Positions 1 to 10,700 of a stretch of DNA of 39,276 bases are shown piece by piece. The translations under genes and the position numbers were made by a program. The notes beneath the pieces are model-generated. The model did no database searches, was not told where the DNA came from, and saw only the letters and a list, made by a program, of their open reading frames with translations. Source of the stretch: Saccoglossus kowalevskii (lineage: Eukaryota > Hemichordata > Enteropneusta > Harrimaniidae); assembly GCF_000003605.2 (NCBI RefSeq), contig NW_003148774.1:186358-225633 (forward strand), written 5' to 3'. Within the stretch, counting starts at the first letter, position 1. Each line of letters begins with the position of its first letter.

Positions 1-41
1 TTTTTGTTGTTGTTATGACGCACGTGTCTTTTAATCTTCAG

Positions 42-250
42 ATTTATTCAATATCACTTGCGCTAACGAGGTTATGGGAATTTATTTGGAAGAACAGTGG
101 ATTTTGACAGCCCTAAGTCTGCAAACAGCAAATGCGAACGATTTTCATTTGACGGACCCTACCTGCACCGGGACGACAAGTATCGCTATTTCCGGAGCTG
201 TGAGCTATTATTTTGAGACAGCTATTGACGAATGTGACACCGAATCTACA
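42..250 (+). CDS. Orphan internal exon of a ZP (zona pellucida) domain protein, partial
   Basis: An open exon of 69 full codons follows a TTTTAATCTTCAG acceptor and ends at an ACA|GTAAGT donor (2 bases of a split codon first, phase 0 at the end). The translation has ZP-N features in order: ITCANEVMGIYLEE, then NDFHLTDPTCTGTTS, then DECDTEST. The three cysteines and the [LD]xDPxC and D[EG]C motifs fit the first half of a ZP domain, an extracellular polymerisation module. No further ZP exon is recognisable before the HYDIN start, so this is either the last visible piece of an upstream gene or a stranded duplicate. The family call is fairly secure; whether the gene is functional is unknown. Confidence 0.6.
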
Positions 251-1564
251 GTAAGTCGTAGTTTATTCGAACATTAATTCGTTCATTTGTGTTAGTTTGC
301 TCAATTTGTATTAATTAATTAAAAATTCTGAACCTGCACCACAATCTTAACAAAGGTTAAACGTATCTCGCTGTTGATGCGACAACAAATGATGAACGTG
401 GGTGATAAATATTGCCCACTGTACACCATCGGGATTCAAGAAAATGCTTATTTCTGATCAAAATGTTTCTCTTTCCGACTGTCCTCGTAAAGAAGTTTAT
501 TAAATATGCGAAGTGTGATCTACAGCCAGATCTGAAGGCCTTTGCCGCATTCTGGCCATGCTGTGTGGCGCGTATCGCGTGGACGGGTTTCACGTTCTCT
601 GCACGTAATAAGCTCGGTTATTAAGCATCCTTTTTTGGGGATGCCCGGTGGCCGAGGGGAAGACGTGTAGTGGCGTGTAGCTAGGCGATTAGGTGCCGTA
701 CGCGAGCGCCGGTTCGAGTCACGCACGCAGTACGTGTTTACTATAATTAGACATAGTCTTTACCTTGCCGTTTATTCGGTGTTATTTGCTTACTTTACTT
801 CCTATGTCGACAGCAACTATGAGGTCAACTTCCAGAAAATCGTTTGTAATTCAACTTTTAGTACAAATTTCCTGCAATTTGCTCATGTTCAGACTATCAA
901 ATATGAAACATCATAGTCCCAAGACGTCAGTAAAATTTTAGGAATGATCACAGAATGCAACTTCAAAGGAAGGGTGAATGATGTTGATATCTATATGTCA
1001 GTACTCATGTACACTTATAAGACTGTTAATGTTAATAATAAAGTTAGTACAATACATAACAGAAACATGCCTGGGTGTTGTATTTTAGTTTGGTAATTGT
1101 GTGTGTACTGTGTACTTGTTGTTTATTATCTCCATGAATAATCACCATTTTATAATTATAGCTGTTTAAAATGATTTTTTTAAATCGTTTTGAAAAGACT
1201 TCAGAATTTGATTGAATTTTCTTGTTTTATTGAAAATAGCTAGACTGATTAATTTGATATTTCTTTCTCACTATGCATTTCACAACATTGAATCTATGTA
1301 GCCAACAGACTGCTAATTTAGCAAATTAGCAAATATCTCAATAACACTTTGTTTCACCTGTAAGACCATGTACAATATATGTCACAGATGTGCTTCGGAG
1401 ATTGACAGTACATACAACATAGGAAAGGTACATTTTCCATTCTGAGCCTGCCTGTACATAAAATATGCCTTTCTTTTCTGATATATAATCACCTTTCCTG
1501 AATTATTCCATATATTGTAACTTTTTTCAACTATAAATTTAAATTGTCCAATCATATTTTTCAG
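251..1564. other. Intergenic / 5' non-coding region upstream of HYDIN
   Basis: No supported coding exon lies here. It holds the tRNA-like TIR element at about 575-822; the rest is AT-rich and unrecognised. HYDIN 5' UTR exons and the promoter probably lie here, because the first coding exon is preceded by a TTTTTCAG acceptor only 5 bases before its ATG. I see no convincing TATA box and no full RFX X-box. Confidence 0.5.
575..822 (+). mobile_element. tRNA-derived repeat with terminal inverted repeat, copy 1
   Basis: Positions 649-659 (TGGCCGAGGGG) match the pol III A box and 711-721 (GGTTCGAGTCA) the B box; the A-box context GGTGGCCGAGGGG resembles class II (Leu/Ser) tRNAs. The core at about 620-745 matches the - strand copy at 4985-5110. 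The stretch at about 752-822 matches both ends of that second copy, as a terminal inverted repeat would. The left end of this copy is diverged or lost, so the boundaries are approximate. Confidence 0.6.
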
Positions 1565-1569
1565 TCAAA

Positions 1570-1701
1570 ATGCCTACAGGACTTGGAAAGAAGGTGGTGA
1601 AGCGATCCACAGATTGTGGAGAGACACCATCCTATGACAGCAAAGTCATTGCTCCAAGAAATCCTAAGCTCATTAAAGAAATTGAAACCCCTGAAGTCAA
1701 G
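1570..1701 (+). CDS. HYDIN: HYDIN exon 1 (first coding), residues 1-44
   Basis: The exon begins at 1565 after TTTTTCAG, with 5 untranslated bases before the ATG. It encodes a basic N-terminus with KVIAPRNPKLIKEI, which resembles the HYDIN N-terminus. It ends AAG|GTATGT, phase 0. Confidence 0.85.
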
Positions 1702-4700
1702 GTATGTTGAGTACTAGGTTTCACACTACAGTTGTACTGTCTGAGTTTTAAGCGGGTAACATTTTCTATAATTAGGAACACCTGTTAGATACATTATCAG
1801 AAGAATAATACATCAACCCTTCCGATTTATATCTTTAGCCATAGTTGAGTACTGTAAAATCTGTATTACAAGTCGCAGCTTTTTTTAAATATGGTACAAT
1901 GCAATAGAGAGGATGTGGCTTCTATTAGAGGAGCAGCTAATATAGCTACATTTTTCATCAATTGCATATGTAATGGTTCTATATTTGTGAATAAATCACC
2001 AGAAAACTGCAATGTTTAGAAAATAACAAACTCATATGTAAACATTATATAAAAAATAAATTGTTGTTAAAATCTGTTCAAATTTTTTCTAAATTTGTTA
2101 TATAATAAATTGCTTCTGTGACCCATGCACTGAAACTAAAAAGTTTATTTTAGTGTTTGGAATCTGCCATCATTCTGTTAACTAAGTAATATAACTAAGC
2201 AAAAACCAAACATCGTTAGTTGTTATGTACAATTACTCTTTGCTTTCAGTTTTCACCATCGATATTCATGAAGGAGATGGCACAGACAACAGAGGAAAAG
2301 TTGTCTAACACACATGAGATGAGATTGCCAAGGATTATTGAACTACTTGATATGGGTGATACAACACATCAGAAGGTAATACTAGTATAACCACCACTCA
2401 TACTTTTTATCCTCCCTTCACAGCACATAGTCTGTGTCATACCATAACTCCGAAATGTATGATCTGATTTAAACAAAATTTTGTTGACAAATTGTTTAGT
2501 TTGCTGTGTCTTTTTTGGGTCAAAATATGTCATTTTAGGTCAAAAAATAGGGTGAAAATGATGTGTTTTCCTGTTATTGGCAATCTCATTCAAACAGCTT
2601 CAAGGGACATAGTTTAATGGTTCAAGCACTTTTTAGGAGTATTGTTCCAAGCCAAATTGGTAACTGATTTGTTCCAGTCTTGTGTCATATTCTCTTATGA
2701 TTCATCTGATGAAATGGAACAATGGTGTTTTAATCAAATTAATTATTTGCTCATTTTCAGTTTACACAATTGGATGTTGATGAACCAATGTTTCAACCAT
2801 TTCCATCTGATATTACTTTCCAACAATATGAACCCTGTGAAGTTTATGAAGTACCACTTTTACTAAGGAACAATGACAAGGTAAGTGTTTTGGCATACAT
2901 GTACACAATGAAACAAGTCAATGCAATTTGATATTATTAATGAAACAATTTTGTGCCAATCTGAATTTTTTTTTTTTTAGGTTCCCAGACTGATCAAAGT
3001 ATACCAGACTGATTCTCCCTATTTTAAGGTTATCAGCCCACCTAATGTTGGACATAAAGTAGCACCGGGTTGTGCTTCTATTTTCAAAATACAGTTTACT
3101 CCTGAAGAGAAAAAGGTAATGAACTAAGCTTTACTTAAGTTCATTGTTGGTTGCTAGATCACCCAAATCGCTAAGACATCTTTCACCTCAATTTTACTTA
3201 GTTCTGTTTAAACATATCAGCAGCATTCATCATTGTATTCAATAGTGTACATACCAACACAAGAACACACCTGCTAATGCTAGTACCGATATATTTATTG
3301 TCACTTCTAGGATTATACCCATGAACTCATTTGCATGACAGAGAAAGAAAAGTTTATCATTCCCGTCCGATGTATAGGTGCTCGTGCACTATTAGATTTT
3401 CCAGATGATGTTAATTTTGCTACTTGTCCCGTCAAATATCCGTCCAGTAGAACTTTACTTGTTAGAAATGTTGGCAACAAGGAGGCAAGGTTTGCCTTAA
3501 GCACTGAGAAGTAAGTCGCAATAAATTTCTATCTAAAGGACGTTATTTTACGGGTCTCAATTCCCAATCACAATTGTCTGGATGGACTGCTACATGCAAT
3601 GTTTGATTGTGAAATCTATATCAACTCTTATTTTGTTACAGGCCATTTACTGTAAATCCACCCAATGGTATTTTAGCCAGCAATGAGAGTATGCAAATAG
3701 AGATTGTATTTCAACCAATGAAGATAGGAAGTCATTTTGGTGAATTAGTGCTGCACTATGATTCAGGTCAGTATCAAATTGTGCAGAGATTTCTTCACCA
3801 TGTATTAGTACTTGAATTTAGGATTGTATTGATGCACTTCATTATGTTCCTTACAATTTCAAGCAGTCTAAGGCATTTTTGGTTTGTTTTTAGCCTTTGA
3901 CATATAAAGTAGTACTAACTGGTATGTGCCATATACTAACTGCAACAATTATGGTATTTACTTCAGTAGCTGAACATTACAGATTATTGCCATAGTTTTG
4001 GGTGTGATTTAGTTTTCAGCAGCATAGGACATCATTAAGACCAGTCAAAATTTGACTTCAAGTTTAGCAGATAATACAATTTTAAGAACCCAAGTGACAT
4101 GTTTACTGCTACAAAAAAATTGTGTTAATTTTCCCTTACACAATTTGTCTCCCATGAAATTAAAAAAGTTTACATCTACTCAAATTTCTGATATCTGTCA
4201 GAAAATGTTTTATTCATGTTGTAATTGAAACTCAAATTTTTGTTGTTATTTGTGTTCACAGGTGAAAATATATTCGTCAATCTTTATGGCGGTGCTATTG
4301 ATTCCAATGTTAGGTTAGACAAAAATTCACTACGAATAGAAAACACATATATCTCCATGGCAAACCAAAGAACAGTCACAATCAGTAACAGGAGTGACGT
4401 TATTGTACACTATCAGTGGAAACCATTTGCAACTCAAGAAGAAGAGGACCAGCAAAAACAAAGGTTTGCCTTATTTCAAACTCACATTAAAGTCATTAAA
4501 GTTCTCCAGTTGGTACACTGTGGCATGTTCAATATGGGTCACAATGACATAGTGGTATATATAAATGTATGTAAACTATATTGTTTATATACACAAAATT
4601 TGAATGTGCGCTCTGTGACTGTATTATATAATTCCATGAGTAGACATTCAGAAAGATGTTTAGAATGCTTCTTTGGTTGCTAAATATATCTCTTCATCTT

Positions 4701-7700
4701 TTTAGATTTTGTCAAGACCTTGGTGCTGAAGAAGAGATGGAAAGAGACAGATTTCTGGAAGAGTGTATTACTGATCCAACACTCCGTGATAAAATGTCTT
4801 TGCTGACAAGAACATTCAAAAACAGAAGACGTGTGAGTTTGCATTCAAATACAGATACTTAACATTGTGACTATTAACTCAACTGTTTTCCTTCTTTTTT
4901 GCTATTTAAATACATGAATTGAAGTTTTAGATAATAACACCAAATATATTTGAAGGTAAATACTATGTTGAATGAAAGTACCCCGGGTAAACATGTATTG
5001 CGTGCACGACTCAAACTGGTATTTGTGTTTGGCACCAAATTTTCTAGCTTCACGTCAGGATCGTCTTCCCCTAAGCCACCGGACATCTCTAAAAAAGGAT
5101 GCTTAATAACCAAGAGATGGTGAAATCTGTCCATGTCGAATCAACAGTGTTTATCTTGCCATGTATTCAGTGTTACTTGCTTTGTTTCTATGTTGGCAGC
5201 TACTTGATAGTAAGATTGATTGATTGTACATTCTTGACATTTTGTCATTCCAGCTTGTGGCCGGCGACAGTATGCTGTTTTCTGATGATGTATTTACAAT
5301 TGAGCCGGTGGAAGGAGATATCTGGCCCAATACTTCAGCAGAAGTTGAAGTCATCTTTCAACCGCAGGAAGCTAGAGCCTACCAGTGTACAGCATTCTGT
5401 GATATCACTGGGAGGGAGTCACGCCTACCATTGCGTATCCGTGGTGACGGCATTGGTCCTAACATCCATTTAGCATTTGATGAATTAGATATGGGCAACA
5501 TCTTTGTAGGATCAACACATAGCTATGAGGTAAGCAATCTTTAAGTTTCTTTTAGCACTAATAACAAAAAATAAATAAAAACAGCAAATTACACATGAAA
5601 TTACACAGGTGTTAATTAAAGAAAAGAAAAGAACTTAATATTCAATGAACCACACTTCATTTACAGCTACAGTTAATCTAACACAGAATGTATTTTATTT
5701 TAGGTGGTAATGACAAACAGAGGTGACATTGATGCAATTTACAATTTGAATTCAACAGTCTCAACATTTGGACCAAAATTTAGTTTTAATCCAAGTGAAG
5801 GGATTGTGCTTCCTGGTGGTCATCAAGCCATACAGATTAACTTCTGTTCTCCACTGCTTGGGGACTTCAATGAAGATTTCTACTTTACTGTGGATGGGTC
5901 TCCTCATAGACTCAAACTGAACTTCAAAGGCTGTGTTATTGGACCAACTTTCCATTTTGATATTCCTAAACTTAAGTTTGGGTCTGTGTCATACGGTAAG
6001 TCAATCCATAGTGTAGTGGTTTTGGACCAGACCTCCAGACCCACGATTGGTAGGTCCTGGGTTCAAATCATACATAAGGTGTAAACACCAAAATGGGATT
6101 GACCATTTGGGGTGTGGTCAAAATATGTAATATTTTAGTGATTCAGTATACAACTGGGTTTGTATATGTTTCTATTTGAGATGCGCTTTTAATAGAGTGC
6201 TTATGGTAGCTACACAACCAAGTTATATAGAATTGTGCATTCAAATCATAGGTTCCTGTGACAAATATGCGTTTTTATGCATGGTTTATAGCACTCCAAC
6301 CTTGGCACAATCAATCTTTAGACTGTCTGTCTGCTTGTCATTCTTATACGTGTTACATTTAAAACCTGTCTAAATCCAATCTTTTCTCTTATCCCCTTGT
6401 CATAAACTTGTATATTTACTTGAAAATTTTCCTTGTGCACTTTGGTGTTGCACAGGTTTGTTCTAGTTTTTATTTATAGTAACACTAAAAAGATTTCTGA
6501 TGCATTGTGTTGTATCTTTTAACTGGAATATATCACAGCATGCTGACAGACAAATGTATATTAAGTTTAAATTTATATTTTTCATAGGTTTCAAGAGTAC
6601 TCAATGTACTACACTTTTCAACACTTCACTGGTTCCAATGACATTTCATCTACGTGTACCAGGCGATGGCACAGGAGATGTAGTTAACGCTGCAATAGAC
6701 GATACATTAAATAAGACACTTGGCATTGCACCAAGCAAGGAATTTACTCTTATACCAAGCACAGGCACAATAGATCCTCAGAGTCAAGTTGAAATTAAGG
6801 TCAGTCTCTTTTGTAGTTTGTTATACATGCATATGTTGCAAGATTTGTGTGTGTGGCTTGGATTGAATTATTTTTTCCTATTATTTCTGTAGGTTGAATT
6901 GATTTCAAACACCATTAAAAAGTATGACATGTCTGTGGTTGTTGATATTGATGGTGTTGGTGAAGAAATACTTTCTCTTCCGATATCTGCCAAGTAAGTA
7001 TAAAAGTATAGATAGCATCAAATTTGTCTTTATCATTTTTCTGGATCAGTCAAGCTTGATTTAATAGACAAACTAGACATTGTAGTAACCTTCCTACTTG
7101 TCTTGACAGGTGTGTGGTGCCTGCCATTGCCGTGGTTACACCAATACTAGACTACAAGAGATGTTTCCTCAACCATCCATATGAACAGAATGTACAGTTA
7201 TACAATGATTCAGATTTGCCAGCCAAGTATGACTTGTTACCACAGGAAGTTGATGATTTATCGCCGATACTTTACAATAGTCCAGTACCTAGTGGAATCA
7301 TAGCTCCACACTCTGTGGTTGAAGTACCAGTTGTCATTACACCACAAGCACTTGAAGAGCTAGATATCAATTCATTCTTTAAGATCTTTGGTAGTATAGA
7401 GCCACCAATGGTGAGTTATATGTTATTTCATATCATAAAATTGATACTGCAGTACCCAATTTCAATTTGGTACCTTGAGTCGTCATTCGTAATCTAGTTA
7501 TTTATGACACAATGTTTGTTCTGTCATAGCATGTCCAGTTGTCATGCGTTGGTGAAGGACCAGTGGTACATGTCTCACCAACAGATATTGATTATGGAAA
7601 TACTCAAGTATTGACAGATATAAGTCGAACTGTGATTTTGTCTAATGAATCGCTCATACCCGCGCATTTCACATGCCAAATGGTGAGTATAAAAATGCTT

Positions 7701-10700
7701 TTCCTAGTACCAATGCTCACTCATTCTCTGTTTATTGCCTTTATAATGTTATTGGAGTCTTTGAAGAAGTTGGAAAGTCAGCTATACATACTGTGGGTAT
7801 CTTATTTCCAATTTAATTTGATAATACATAAACTGAGATTTACACACATTTTCAAAAATCGTAGTCACTGCTATTAATATTTTTGTGCCTTCAGGTTCGA
7901 TCTAATTCAGTGTGGAAAGTGGAACCAAAGGAAGGTATTATTCCACCTGAGGATTCTCTTGCCTTAACAGTTACATGTAATCTAGATGATTGCATTCGGT
8001 ATGTATGCTACCACTGTAGTTCAGTTCAGTTTTAGCTACTTTAAAATGTATATATATGTGAGTGTTTGCTCTGTTAAAAGCATATCTCCAATTGAAACAC
8101 TTGATATTCAAGTCTATTTAAAGATTACATATCATTTTCTCCATGTTTTCATTATTATGGGTTAATGTTATTAGGAGAAAAAAAATTGGGTCTCTGGAAA
8201 TTTTGGACAAATTATAGCATGAATTATTATGGAATATGGTCAGAATTCACACTTTTGCACTGGTTTCCATGACAAAATTATTTTTTCATGTCTTGAAATT
8301 TTGCAAAGTGACAGGAGATGAAATATGTTATTAATGATATAAATCCTAATTTGATGAAATGCTTAAAAAAACTTAATTTAATGAGTTTCCAGTGTGATAA
8401 TATTTTTCCAATACAAACAATGGGAAGTTCTCACCCATAATACATTGCATATATGCACAGTAACATGCTCAGTAGTACAAAATTTGAATTTGGTGTGAAC
8501 TCCTTTAAGCCATAAAATGTTGGTAGAATTTTGAGTTTATGAGAGTCACACTTATCTACTTTTAACAAGACATTTACATAAATATATCAGTGTCAAATTG
8601 TCTGTGCATTTACTAGCAAAATGACATGCCTGAGATGACACAGACAATCCTCACTCAAACATTACATCACTGGAGTCCATTCCTAAACCCAACTCTAGCA
8701 ATTGTATATAGTGGTTTATTATGATCTGGTTATGCCTAGCAATGAATATATATATATGTACTACTTATCAATATAAATACATGCTACATATTTTGGTCCT
8801 TTTTTCATGCAGTATGCTGATACCGGTACTAAGTAATATGTTGGTTTTACTTTGTTTAGATTCCAAGACAAGCTTGCCATCAACTTTATCAATAGCCAAG
8901 TACGTATGATATCCGTGATGGCACATGGTCAAGGTACTACCATAGTGTCAGAACCTCCCCTCACACCTGCTGTTGACTTGGGACCACATTTCAGCAACAA
9001 ACCTTGCGTACGCATCTTTAAACTGACTAATAGTGGGCGTCGTCATCAGCAGATGTTTTGGAGTACTGAAGGGTTTCTGCCACAGAAGAACAGAAAACTG
9101 CCCAGTATCAATGCCAAAGACATCAAATATCAGGTAGATTTCAGATATCAGTTTCCATTTTTTTGCTGTCCACATGATTTCATAAGACAATAAAACAATG
9201 CATATAAAGTTGTGATATGCATTGTTTTATTGTCTGTGTTATAGAATATAAAGATGATCAACATGAATAACCACTTTTCACATAATATGCAATCTTTCTG
9301 TTATTTTCAGCGCCTACCAAAACCACCACAAACACCAAGACCAGTATTTTCTCTTACTCCGTCCAGATTTGAATTGGAACCTGGACAATCTATTGATGTT
9401 TTATTGGAAGGATTCTCAGATACGTAAGTTGAATGTCTTTGCTATTTATTCTTTACATAGTTACTATATATTTAATTTATAATTTATCTGTATCAGCTCA
9501 AATAAATGTGCAGTAAATTGTTATGTGCTTAATATCACTTATTGCCTTGCAGTCCAAAAGTGGTGAAAGAAAGAATGGTGTGTCATGCTATAATTGGGAG
9601 AGCTAGTGGGAAAGAAAGAATCATGAAAACAGACATTAATGTTGAATTCATTACACCATTATTAGAGTTCTCAACTAAACAGATTGCATTCAGAGTTGAA
9701 AAGGTTTGTGTTTCAATTATATTTATAGATCGTGTATTCCACTGTATTTGTTGTTTTGTATTCTTGTTTTTTAGCTCCTGTGTGTACAAAGCACACAAGG
9801 AAGATAATGAGTTTTGTGTGTGTGTCTATCTATCTCTCTGTCTGTGTAAGCAAAATCCCAACAATTAGCGATATATTGGTGCTGAACATCTGCTGGCTGA
9901 TAATTCTAATCTCTAATGCCATTTCTCCCTTACTGACTGTTGGGAATTTTCATTTCCTAGCTTTTTTTAATAAAACAACAATGAGTGAATTTATTTTTCG
10001 CAGAGTTTATCTTTGATTAGTATTAATGATGATATTGATGATTTTATTACCTCTATATAATTAATGTTATAGGGGCCTGATGATGTCTTGGAAAAACAAC
10101 AAGGTGAGCTTGAGTTGCATAATGTGTCGTCATTGCCTCTCTCTACTATGCTGGTGCTGGAATATCCTTTCCAGATTGTCACAGAAGACGGAACAGAAGT
10201 GTCTGAAATGGTGAGTTACCCGGTAGAGCGTATGATAAGTTACACTGTGATACAGTTTTAATACCATTTACATTTATTAAAATGATATTTCTCTGCTATG
10301 CCATGTGCTTAGTGAACAGAAGTTATCAGTAGTTCTTCTTTCCTATTGTAGGAGTTGAACATGGAGTTAGATCAGAAGACACTGATCAAGATTACTTTTG
10401 ATCCAGATTATCAGGAAGATAACTATACCAGAACTGCTGATGTTTTACTAAAGGTGTCATATAAAGAACATCCACATGTGGTATGTGCTTTCTTTACTTT
10501 ACAATCATAATGAGAATCCTGTGTACACTTTACATGTATTGCCAAACTATGCCCAGACCTTTTGAATTTTAGATTTTTTAGCTTTGTCTATAATCAGAAT
10601 GTTTGTCATCGCTATCATTGTTAATTTTGCTTATCAAAATATTTAATATCTTATTTGTTTAGGATTATATAAACTTGATAGGAGAAGTGTTCTTTCCCAA

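Noticed and set aside
357-624. Overlapping open frames on both strands of ~70 codons upstream of the repeat
   Set aside because: No ZP continuation or other family signal, no good splice pairs, and part of the stretch overlaps the tRNA-like repeat.
620-740. Functional tRNA gene
   Set aside because: A and B boxes are present, but acceptor and anticodon stems do not form; the sequence recurs as a repeat at 4985-5110.
2642-2866. 74-codon open frame beginning before exon 3
   Set aside because: It is out of frame with the conserved exon 3 translation and covers mostly intron.
9185-9235. Pre-miRNA hairpin
   Set aside because: A 21-bp perfect stem with a 9-base loop is too short for the usual ~33-bp Drosha/Dicer substrate, and there is no mismatch pattern typical of miRNA precursors.
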